A DNA stretch of 64,000 nucleotides from CAVVDT01 sp963747005 (GTDB lineage Bacteria > Pseudomonadota > Alphaproteobacteria > Rhizobiales > Aestuariivirgaceae), in assembly GCA_963747005.1 (NCBI GenBank), contig CAVVDT010000010.1, forward strand, positions 1 through 64,000, read 5' to 3'. Each line of letters begins with the position of its first letter. The first letter of the stretch is position 1. The translations under genes and the position numbers were made by a program. Positions 8,752 to 16,578 of the stretch are shown one piece after another. A model generated the notes under the pieces. The model was not told where the DNA came from. It did no database searches and saw only the letters and a program-made list of their open reading frames with translations.

Positions 8752-8943
8752 GGTCCGTCACGGGCGCACCCGGGCCGCCGTCAGGGCGGTGGGAGGACAA
8801 CTTGGCGCAGGCACGCCGCCTTGAAATGCGCACATTGTTTCGCGAAACACCCGGCCACAACCTAGTTTGAATCCAGTCAGCGGACAGGCGGATGGCCGCG
8901 CGCAAGCGGTGGTCCGGGCCTGGTCCGCGTGAGGGGCAGATCA

Positions 8944-9303
8944 ATGAAGCGACTGATTTCGCTGCTCGCCGTGGCGGGCATCGTGGGAGTTTTGTGTGCA
9001 TCACCGGCCGGTGCGGATGAGTTGAGCAGCAGACAGCTGCGCCATCTGTTTCCCGGGGACTTCAATGCTGTGGTGCAGGGAACCACGATCCAGTTCTCCG
9101 CCAAGCGCGGCGGCCGGCTCGTCGGCCGCTACATGTCGTCGACCGACAAGGGCCACTGGAGCGTCAGGGGCGGCAAGCTGTGCATCGTTCTCGACAACTG
9201 GATGAACGGCAAGATGAAGTGCAGCACCGTGGTTGCGGACGGCGAGTGGTTCCGCGCCGCCGATGTTCGCTTCCAGCGTGTCTCCTCCATCGCCGGTTTG
9301 TAA
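8944..9303 (+). CDS. Small exported protein, paralogue of the preceding gene
   Basis: This 119-residue protein has a clear signal peptide (MKRLISLLAVAGIVGVLCAS, ending SPAGA). The mature domain repeats the neighbour's pattern: QLRHLFPGDFNAVV, GHWSVRGGKLCIVLDNW, GKMKCSTV and a Trp near the end. The two conserved cysteines probably form a disulfide in the periplasm. Shine-Dalgarno gagggg precedes the ATG. The role is unknown. Tandem retention of two diverged copies suggests related but distinct partners. Confidence 0.75.
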   Translation: MKRLISLLAVAGIVGVLCASPAGADELSSRQLRHLFPGDFNAVVQGTTIQFSAKRGGRLVGRYMSSTDKGHWSVRGGKLCIVLDNWMNGKMKCSTVVADGEWFRAADVRFQRVSSIAGL

Positions 9304-9576
9304 TCGCCAAGGCCGCCGCCAGCGGGTGGAGCGGCAATCCCCGCCGCCACGCGGAGGCACTTTCACGGCATTTGAGCGCGGCCGCCTGACGAACATCGGC
9401 CGGCGTGCTTTGTCTATTGTTTTTGCTTGCTAATTTCGATGCCTGCCGGTTTGCCCGCAGGGTCCGAATCTGCTAGTGTATCTGCCAATGAAGGTTTTAT
9501 CTGGCAACCCGTTTTCCGATAATCTGACTACTGATGATTTCGCCCGGTCCGGCGGCCTGTCCGCAGGGCCCGAGCT

Positions 9577-12372
9577 ATGCCCCGAGCGGCGCTGCCAAGT
9601 GACAAGGAACAGCTCGACTTGACCGACGACAACGACAACGCAACCGGCCCCGGCGACCCGCCTCACTCCGCCGGCGACGTGCGTCCCATCGCCATCGAGG
9701 AGGAGATGCGCCGCTCCTATCTCGATTACGCCATGAGCGTGATCGTGTCGCGGGCCTTGCCCGACGTGCGCGACGGGCTGAAACCCGTGCACCGGCGCAT
9801 CCTGTTCTCCATGCACGAGAACGGCTATGACTGGAACAAGCCCTATCGCAAGTCGGCCCGCGTTGTCGGCGACGTCATCGGCAAGTACCATCCGCACGGC
9901 GACCAGGCGATCTACGATGCGCTTGTGCGCATGGCCCAGGAGTTTTCACTGCGCCTGCCGCTGATCGACGGGCAGGGCAACTTCGGCTCCGTCGACGGCG
10001 ATCCGCCCGCCGCCATGCGCTACACCGAGGTGCGGCTTGGCAAGCCGGCGCATGCGCTGCTCGAGGACATCGACAAGGACACCGTCGATTTCCAGCCCAA
10101 CTACGACGACAGCGAGCACGAACCGAAGGTCCTTCCCGCCCGCTTTCCCAACCTCCTGGTCAACGGCTCGGGCGGCATCGCGGTGGGCATGGCGACCAAC
10201 ATGGCGCCCCACAACCTCGGCGAGGCGATCGCTGCCTGCATTGCCGTGATCGACAACCCAGCCATCACCATCGATGACCTGATCGACATCATTCCGGGGC
10301 CGGATTTTCCCACCGGCGGCATCATCCTCGGGCGGACCGGCATCAAGCAGGCCTTCCATACCGGCCGCGGCTCCGTCGTGATGCGCGGCAGGGTGGCCAT
10401 CGAGGAGGTGCGCAAGGACCGCGAAGCCATCATCATCACCGAAATCCCCTATCAGGTGAACAAGGCCACCATGGTCGAGCGCATCGCCGATCTGGTGCGC
10501 GAAAAGCGCATCGAGGGCATCTCCGACATCCGCGACGAATCGGATCGCCAGGGCATGCGGGTGGTGGTCGAGATCAAGCGCGACGCCATGGCCGATGTGG
10601 TGCTCAACCAGCTCTACCGCTTCTCGCCGCTGCAATCCTCCTTCGGCGTCAACAACGTGGCGCTGATCGGCGGCCGGCCGGAACTGCTCAACCTGAAAGA
10701 CCTGTTGCAGGCCTTCATCGCCTTCCGCCAGGAAGTGGTGACGCGACGCACCAAGTTCCTCCTCAACAAGGCTCGCGATCGCGCCCATGTCCTCGTCGGC
10801 CTGGCCATCGCGGTGGCCAATATCGACGAGGTGATCCGCCTCATCCGCGCCGCACCCGACCCGGCAACGGCGCGCGCCGGATTGATGGCGAGAGCCTGGC
10901 CGGCGCGTGACATGGCGCCGTTGATCAACCTCATCGCCGACCCCCGCCATGTGCTTGCCGAGGACGGCACCTACCATCTGTCCGAGGAACAGGCGCGCGC
11001 CATCCTCGATCTGCGCCTGCAGCGCCTCACGGCGCTGGGTCGCGAGGAAATATCGGACGAACTCCACAAGCTGGGCACGGAGATCTCGGACTATCTCGAT
11101 ATCCTCAGGTCGCGCGCCCGGGTGCTCACCATCATCAAGGCCGAGCTCACCGCCGTTTCGGAAGAATTCTCCACCCCGCGGCGCACCGAGATCGCCGATT
11201 TCGCCGGCGACGTCGAGGACGAGGACCTTATCCAGTCCGAGGACATGGTGGTGACGGTGAGCCACGCCGGCTACATCAAGCGGGTGCCGCTCACCACCTA
11301 CCGGGCCCAGCGCCGCGGCGGCAAGGGCCGCTCGGGGATGCAGACCCGCGAGGAGGATTTCGTCACCCGCCTGTTCGTCGCCAACACCCATACCCCGGTG
11401 CTGTTCTTTTCCTCGCGCGGCATGGCCTACAAGATGAAGGTCTGGCGCCTGCCGCTGGCCGCGCCCAACGCCCGCGGCAAGGCCCTCATCAACCTCCTGC
11501 CGCTGGAAGCGGGCGAGCGCATCACCACCATCATGCCGCTGCCCGAGGACGAGGCCCAGTGGCAGAGCCTCGATGTGATGTTCGCCACCACCCGCGGCAC
11601 GGTCAGGCGCAACAAGCTTTCCGATTTCGTCGACATCCGCCAGAACGGCAAGATCGCCATGAAGCTGGACGAAGGCGACAGCATCGTCGGCGTCTATACC
11701 TGTTCGGAAGACGATGACGTGCTGCTCACCACCCGCCAGGGCCATTGCATCCGCTTCGCCGTCGACGAGGTCAGGGTGTTTGCCGGACGCAACTCCATCG
11801 GCGTGCGCGGCATCTCGCTGGGGCGAGGCGATGAAGTGATGTCGCTGTCGATCCTGCGGCATTTCGAGGCCGACGGCGCCGAACGCGCCGCCTACATGAA
11901 GCTGCGGCGCGCCCTGGAAGGCGAGGAAGCCTTGGCAGCGGAGAGCGAGGACGAGGACGTCGACAACGGGACGGCGCTTTCCCAGGACCGCTATGTCGCC
12001 ATGAGCGCCGCCGAGCAGTTCATTCTCACCGTCTCCGAAAACGGCTACGGCAAGCGCACCTCGTCGCACGAGTACCGGGTCACGGGGCGTGGCGGCAAAG
12101 GCATCGTCGCCATGGCGGTGAATGACCGCAATGGTGCCCTCATCGCCTCCTTCCCCGTCGATGACGGCGATCAGATCATGCTGGTCAGCGACGACGGCCA
12201 GCTCATCCGCTGTCCCGTGCACGACATCCGCATTGCCGGACGTTCGACCCAGGGCGTCACCATTTTCGATACCGCCGAAGGCCACAAGGTGGTCGCGGTG
12301 GAGCGCATTTCCGATGAGGACGACGATACGGGCGATGACGGGCCCGGCGATGCGGCCGGCAACGGCGATTGA
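9577..12372 (+). CDS. gyrA: DNA gyrase subunit A
   Basis: GyrA cuts and rejoins DNA for negative supercoiling, with GyrB. The 931-residue length fits. The active-site tyrosine is in AAMRYTEVRL (residue 149 from this start). The quinolone-resistance region reads KYHPHGDQAIYDALVRMAQ, with Gln where E. coli has Ser83 and the Asp87 equivalent retained. The C-terminal domain carries the GyrA box QRRGGKG, which separates it from ParC. An in-frame TTG at 9619, preceded by aagga, is an alternative start that would give the N-terminus MTDDNDN and is closer to relatives. Long open frames on the opposite strand here are GC artefacts. Confidence 0.97.
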   Translation: MPRAALPSDKEQLDLTDDNDNATGPGDPPHSAGDVRPIAIEEEMRRSYLDYAMSVIVSRALPDVRDGLKPVHRRILFSMHENGYDWNKPYRKSARVVGDVIGKYHPHGDQAIYDALVRMAQEFSLRLPLIDGQGNFGSVDGDPPAAMRYTEVRLGKPAHALLEDIDKDTVDFQPNYDDSEHEPKVLPARFPNLLVNGSGGIAVGMATNMAPHNLGEAIAACIAVIDNPAITIDDLIDIIPGPDFPTGGIILGRTGIKQAFHTGRGSVVMRGRVAIEEVRKDREAIIITEIPYQVNKATMVERIADLVREKRIEGISDIRDESDRQGMRVVVEIKRDAMADVVLNQLYRFSPLQSSFGVNNVALIGGRPELLNLKDLLQAFIAFRQEVVTRRTKFLLNKARDRAHVLVGLAIAVANIDEVIRLIRAAPDPATARAGLMARAWPARDMAPLINLIADPRHVLAEDGTYHLSEEQARAILDLRLQRLTALGREEISDELHKLGTEISDYLDILRSRARVLTIIKAELTAVSEEFSTPRRTEIADFAGDVEDEDLIQSEDMVVTVSHAGYIKRVPLTTYRAQRRGGKGRSGMQTREEDFVTRLFVANTHTPVLFFSSRGMAYKMKVWRLPLAAPNARGKALINLLPLEAGERITTIMPLPEDEAQWQSLDVMFATTRGTVRRNKLSDFVDIRQNGKIAMKLDEGDSIVGVYTCSEDDDVLLTTRQGHCIRFAVDEVRVFAGRNSIGVRGISLGRGDEVMSLSILRHFEADGAERAAYMKLRRALEGEEALAAESEDEDVDNGTALSQDRYVAMSAAEQFILTVSENGYGKRTSSHEYRVTGRGGKGIVAMAVNDRNGALIASFPVDDGDQIMLVSDDGQLIRCPVHDIRIAGRSTQGVTIFDTAEGHKVVAVERISDEDDDTGDDGPGDAAGNGD

Positions 12373-12470
12373 AGTGCTGCCGGCCCGGATGGCCGCCGCA
12401 GCCGGGCCTGTGCTGGCAGGCCGCCTTTATCGGCTTTCGGACCTTAATCGAAGAAAATGAGGCCGTTTTC

Positions 12471-12533
12471 ACATATTTCGTTGATTTTTTGACGCATTTC
12501 ATTGATATTTTAACGCATTGCGTTGAACTGGTT
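12471..12533. repeat. Three 21-bp tandem repeats upstream of the capsule-export genes
   Basis: Three units of 21 bp (12471-12491, 12492-12512, 12513-12533) share the pattern ACGCATTTCRTTGATnTTTT, with divergence mainly in the third copy. The stretch is AT-rich in a GC-rich genome. A period of two helical turns places the T-tracts on one face of the helix, as in curved DNA or in an operator bound cooperatively. It lies 104 bases before the permease start, where a promoter is expected. Confidence 0.7.
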
Positions 12534-12636
12534 TTCGTTCAGTCTTGCAGAGCGTGCGTTGCAAGCAGGCGCAAGAGAGCAAATCGAGGCCGGGGTCTGC
12601 AGCAGGCCTGAGTGAGGCGAGGGTGACTGAGCGCTA

Positions 12637-13458
12637 ATGTCGACGCATACGGTGCAAAAGCCCATCGGGTTGCGCGAGCAGCTGGCCTCCGGCTGGCACA
12701 AGCAGTCCAGCGTCATGGCCGCCTTGATCATCAAGGACTTCAAGATGCGGACCAGCAGGGGCCGGTTCGGCATGATCTTCATGATCCTGGACCCCATGAT
12801 GATGCTCGTGATGATGGCGAGCCTCTGGTATCTGATCGGCCGGACCGAGATCGATGGTGTCAGCGTCGTGCTGTATCTGTCTTCGGGGCTGATCCTCTTC
12901 AGCATCATTCGCCAGAGCCTGTCATCGATCCCCGGTTCGATCAAGGCAAACGCCGGACTGTTGAACTATCCGCAAGTCAAACCGATCACGTGCATCGTGG
13001 CGCGGTTTGTGTTTGAACTGTTCATGTTGCTGATGACGGCGTGTTGCCTTTACTTTATCCTGTGGTGGGTATTTGGCCTCGTGCCAAAGTTCAATGACCC
13101 GCTGCTGACAATCGAAGTGATCGCCATTACCATGGTGTTCGGTTTGGGTATTTCGCTGATATTGAGCGTCTATGCCACGATTTATCCCACCGTTGGCAAG
13201 ATCGTTTCACTGTTTTCGCGGCCGCTCATGTTTGCTTCGTGCATCATTCATTCCTTGCAAGACTTGCCGGCGACACCACGGCATTATATTCTCTACAATC
13301 CGATCGTGCATCTCGTCGAAAGGGTCCGTGAGTCCTTGTTCGGTATGCACGAGTTTCCAGGGGTCAATCTTGCCTATCCCAGCATGTGGGCGTTCTGCGC
13401 GCTGGGATTCGGCATTGTCGCCTACTATGCGAACCGCTTCGAGTTGATCCGCGAATGA
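12637..13458 (+). CDS. Capsular polysaccharide ABC exporter, permease subunit (KpsM-like)
   Basis: This 273-residue ABC-2 type permease has a cytoplasmic N-terminus (residues 1-40), about six transmembrane helices (for example the runs at about 50-75, 80-105, 125-150, 165-185) and the family segment YILYNPIVHLVERVRESLFG near the end. With the ATPase that overlaps it, it would flip lipid-linked capsule or similar polysaccharide across the inner membrane. No polysaccharide biosynthesis, KpsD, KpsC or KpsS gene is in the window, so the glycan is unknown. Confidence 0.9.
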   Translation: MSTHTVQKPIGLREQLASGWHKQSSVMAALIIKDFKMRTSRGRFGMIFMILDPMMMLVMMASLWYLIGRTEIDGVSVVLYLSSGLILFSIIRQSLSSIPGSIKANAGLLNYPQVKPITCIVARFVFELFMLLMTACCLYFILWWVFGLVPKFNDPLLTIEVIAITMVFGLGISLILSVYATIYPTVGKIVSLFSRPLMFASCIIHSLQDLPATPRHYILYNPIVHLVERVRESLFGMHEFPGVNLAYPSMWAFCALGFGIVAYYANRFELIRE

Positions 13459-14546
13459 TCACTTTCGAGAACGTCACCAAGTACTACCCGACCCCGCGCG
13501 GGCGCCACTTCGTCTTGAACGATGTGTCGTTTCATATCCCCATGGGCTCCCGGGTGGGCGTGCTGGGGCGCAACGGCGCCGGCAAGACGACACTTCTTCG
13601 GCTTATGGGTGGCGTCGATACGCCCAATTCCGGACGCATCATCCGCGAGGGTCATATTTCCTGGCCGCTGGGACTGGGCGCCGGCGTGCAGGGGGTCATG
13701 ACGGGCATGGAAAATGCCCGGTTCTGCTGCCGCATCCAGGGCGTGCCCTTGAAGGATATTTCCGCCATGGTGGAAGACATCCGGGAGTTTTCCGAATTGG
13801 GCAAGTTCTTCGATCTCCCGTCGTCGACCTATTCGTCCGGCATGCGGGGGCGGCTCAAGTTCGCCATCGCGATGGCTTTCGACTTCGATTGCTACATCAT
13901 CGATGAATTGACGGCGACCGGCGACAAGTCGTTTCGCGACCGGGCGAGAGAGGTGTTTGAGAACAAGCAGGCCCGCGCCTCCTTCATCAAGGTCTCGCAC
14001 GGATTGAATGAACTGAAGAAGGAATGCAACTGCGGCATCGTGCTTGAAAAGGGCTCATTACGCTATTTCGAGGATATCGACGAGGCGGCGGCCTTTTACA
14101 AGGCGGTGGTCAAGGGCGAAGCCACAATGGGCGGCGACAGCCCCAGGTCCGGTCCTGGCGCCGACGAGCAAGTGATCGGCATGGTCGGGGCAGAAGTGCC
14201 CGGCAAAGGCGCGTGGCGCGGCAAGAAGGGCAAGGTCAAGGGGCAACGCCAGGGCAAGCCGAAGGGCCAACGCCAGGCGGAACGTCAGGCAGAGGGCCAG
14301 GGCAAGCTGAAGGGCCAGCGTCAGGCAGAGGGCCAGGCTGAACGCAAGGCCCAGCGCCAGGCTGAACGCAAGGCCCAGCGCCAGGCCGAACGTCAGGCTC
14401 AGGTTGAGGCGCCGCTGCAGGGGCGCCGGGCGCGCAAGCAGATGGCCATGGCAGGACCGCCCCTGGTGACCTCGATGGGCGGCCCGTTGCGCACCTCCCA
14501 TCGTCCGGCCCCCATGGCGCCGCGCCCCGGCAAGGAGCTAAGGTGA
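13455..14546 (+). CDS. Capsular polysaccharide ABC exporter, ATPase (KpsT-like) with repetitive basic tail
   Basis: The start codon overlaps the permease stop (ATGA). Residues 1-220 form a KpsT-type ATPase: Walker A GRNGAGKTT, signature YSSGMRGRLKF, Walker B YIIDELTATGD, switch His in KVSHGLNEL. KpsT proteins normally end near residue 220-230. Here about 135 further residues follow, rich in Lys, Arg, Gln, Gly and Ala, with repeated units such as QAERKAQR, then a Pro/Met-rich end. The tail would be strongly positive and flexible; it might contact nucleic acid, acidic polysaccharide or the membrane surface. The frame is intact and the next gene follows normally, so the tail is probably translated. 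Confidence 0.88.
   Translation: MITFENVTKYYPTPRGRHFVLNDVSFHIPMGSRVGVLGRNGAGKTTLLRLMGGVDTPNSGRIIREGHISWPLGLGAGVQGVMTGMENARFCCRIQGVPLKDISAMVEDIREFSELGKFFDLPSSTYSSGMRGRLKFAIAMAFDFDCYIIDELTATGDKSFRDRAREVFENKQARASFIKVSHGLNELKKECNCGIVLEKGSLRYFEDIDEAAAFYKAVVKGEATMGGDSPRSGPGADEQVIGMVGAEVPGKGAWRGKKGKVKGQRQGKPKGQRQAERQAEGQGKLKGQRQAEGQAERKAQRQAERKAQRQAERQAQVEAPLQGRRARKQMAMAGPPLVTSMGGPLRTSHRPAPMAPRPGKELR
14334..14399 (+). repeat. 24-bp tandem repeats encoding the ATPase tail
   Basis: Two identical 24-bp units (14334-14357 and 14358-14381) encode QAERKAQR, followed by a third diverged unit. Looser copies of the same theme extend back to about 14240. Slippage between such units would change tail length in steps of eight residues without breaking the frame. 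Confidence 0.75.
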
Positions 14547-14673
14547 TGCGCAGAGGACACGAGCGGGGATTGCGCCTCGCACCGGCTTGCTTGCATCGCA
14601 AGGCAATGCTAACGCAGACACACCCGGCCACGATGGCATCGGGTGGGCACGGACGTTTCTGGAGGCAGCAAGC

Positions 14674-15861
14674 GTGAACGTAACCCTCAAGTCAGAGCGT
14701 CAGTTGAGCCAGGGGGCTTTTCGCGGTCCCGATATCCAGCCATTGCGGCAGCGCCCGGCACGAGCCAAGTCAGGCATCTTCGCCATGACGGCGAACAAGG
14801 TCCTGTTCCTGATCGTATTCGTGATCCCGTTCTGCCTGTTGTCGGCTTATGAGCTCTTTTATGCCTCCGACCGCTACGAGAGCGTCGCCTCGGTCATCAT
14901 CACCCAGGAGTTGACGGGAGCCAGCACTGTCGATTTGTCATTTCTCGGCGTGACCAACTCCGGTTCCAGTCGCGATGCCTATGTGCTCACCGAGTTCTTG
15001 CAGTCCCTCGACATGCTGAAATACCTGGATGCGCGGCTGCACCTGAGAGAGCATTTCTCGAGCTCCAAGGTCGATTATTTTTCGCGTCTGAGTCCGGATG
15101 CGTCGATGGAGGACTTCCACACCTACTTCCTCAACTACGTCACGGTAGTCTACGACGATACCCAGCAGATCCTGCGTTACTCGGTGCAGACCTTTGACAA
15201 GAATCTGTCGCAAAAGGTCGTGCAGGCCGTCGTCGAGCGCAGCCAGGAATTCATCGACCGGATGAATGACAAGATCACCCACGAGCAGATGGCGTTTTTC
15301 GACTCCGAGATTGGCAAGTCGGAAAAACGCCTTACCGAGGAAAAGAACCGTCTGGTCGAATTCCAGAAGAGTCATAACCTCTTGTCGACCGATAGTGCCA
15401 GTGCGACCATCCTGGCCACCATCGGCACGCTGGAGCAGGCACTGGCGCAGAAGCAGTCGGACCTCAATGCCCGCCTGAGCGTTCTCGACGCCAATGCGCC
15501 GCAGCTGACGACGATGCAGCTCGATATCACCGCCCTCAAGAACCAGATCAAGCGGGAGAAGGAGCGCCTGGCCGGCAGCTCCTCGAGTTCGTTGAGCGAT
15601 CTCGGCGCCAAGCTCAGCGAAATCCAGATGTCGCTGGATTTCGTGACCAATATCTACAAGGCCAACCTTACCGCCCTCGAACAGGCGCGTATCCAGGCTG
15701 CGCAGCGGCTCAAATACCTGGTTGTGGTGGCCTCGCCCTCGCTGGCTGATTCCTCGCTGTATCCCAACCGCCCCTATATTCTCATCACCGCCGCGATCAT
15801 TTTGCTGGTCGGCTTTTTCGTATCCACGCTGATGGTGGCCCTGATACGCGAGCAGGCCTGA
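14674..15861 (+). CDS. Capsule polysaccharide export inner-membrane protein (KpsE-like)
   Basis: This 395-residue protein has the polysaccharide co-polymerase layout: a transmembrane helix near residues 36-55 (VLFLIVFVIPFCLLSAYELF), a large periplasmic region with coiled coils (about 190-350), and a second helix near the C-terminus (ILITAAIILLVGFFVSTLMV). It would link the inner-membrane exporter to an outer-membrane channel. GTG 14674 is chosen because ggagg lies nine bases before it; an upstream ATG at 14587 has no such site. It completes a three-gene export module that begins at 12637. Confidence 0.88.
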   Translation: MNVTLKSERQLSQGAFRGPDIQPLRQRPARAKSGIFAMTANKVLFLIVFVIPFCLLSAYELFYASDRYESVASVIITQELTGASTVDLSFLGVTNSGSSRDAYVLTEFLQSLDMLKYLDARLHLREHFSSSKVDYFSRLSPDASMEDFHTYFLNYVTVVYDDTQQILRYSVQTFDKNLSQKVVQAVVERSQEFIDRMNDKITHEQMAFFDSEIGKSEKRLTEEKNRLVEFQKSHNLLSTDSASATILATIGTLEQALAQKQSDLNARLSVLDANAPQLTTMQLDITALKNQIKREKERLAGSSSSSLSDLGAKLSEIQMSLDFVTNIYKANLTALEQARIQAAQRLKYLVVVASPSLADSSLYPNRPYILITAAIILLVGFFVSTLMVALIREQA

Positions 15862-15956
15862 ACGGCAGGCTGCATTCCGTAGCGTCCTGATATACACTGA
15901 GCGCTCATTCCGGCGGCCGCCCGAGCGGCGGCCCCGGACAGCAAGGAGGATGCGCC

Positions 15957-16571
15957 GTGGCTCAGTGGAAAATCGAAGGCGAGTACATGGAGACCTGCAA
16001 CTGCACCTATGTCTGCCCCTGCATCACCGCTAACCTGGCGGCGATGCCGACTGAAGGCGACTGCAAGGCGGCCATCGCCATGCGCATCGACAAGGGCGAA
16101 AAGGACGGCGTCAAGCTCGATGGTGTCACCTTCATCGTGCTGTTGCGCTCGCCGGGTGTGATGATCGACGGCAACATGAAGGTGGGACTGATCGTCGACG
16201 AGCGGGCCAGTGATGTCCAGGTCGAAGCCATCGCTGCAATCGCCACCGGCGGCGCCGGCGGGCCGATGGCCAACCTCGCCCCGCTTGTCGGGGAGGTGGC
16301 GGGTATCGAAAGGCGCCCGATCAGCTTCACCGCCGATGGCCTGAACCGCGCCGTCAAGGCCGGCGACCTGGTGGATCAGGCGATCGCCGGCGTTGCCAGC
16401 ATGGCCGACGCCAATGTGCCGCTCTACGTGGACAACACCGGTCATCCTGCCAATGCCCGCCTGGCGCTCGCCCGGGCGACCAGGAGCATGTTCAATGCCT
16501 TCGGTATCAGCTGGAAGGATTTAAGCGGCAGCCGCAACGGCCACTTCGCACCATTCTCGTGGGCGGGCTGA
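15957..16571 (+). CDS. DUF1326 domain protein
   Basis: This 204-residue protein begins with GTG after a strong Shine-Dalgarno (aaggagga). The opening pattern EGEYMETCNCTYVCPCITAN, with its CxC and CPC cysteines, is the hallmark of DUF1326. The family has no established function; the cysteine pairs suggest metal or redox chemistry. No signal peptide is visible. It converges on the histidine kinase gene with a seven-base gap. Confidence 0.88.
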   Translation: MAQWKIEGEYMETCNCTYVCPCITANLAAMPTEGDCKAAIAMRIDKGEKDGVKLDGVTFIVLLRSPGVMIDGNMKVGLIVDERASDVQVEAIAAIATGGAGGPMANLAPLVGEVAGIERRPISFTADGLNRAVKAGDLVDQAIAGVASMADANVPLYVDNTGHPANARLALARATRSMFNAFGISWKDLSGSRNGHFAPFSWAG

Positions 16572-16578
16572 GAAGAGA

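Noticed and set aside
9946..12285. 779-codon open frame antisense to gyrA
   Set aside because: Very long antisense frames are expected in high-GC genes with strong third-position bias. The translation has no domain and gyrA is certain.
12369..12611. 80-codon frame through the 21-bp repeats
   Set aside because: The protein-like periodicity (FVDFLTHFIDILTH) simply reflects the seven-codon DNA repeat; there is no ribosome-binding site and it lies where the promoter should be.
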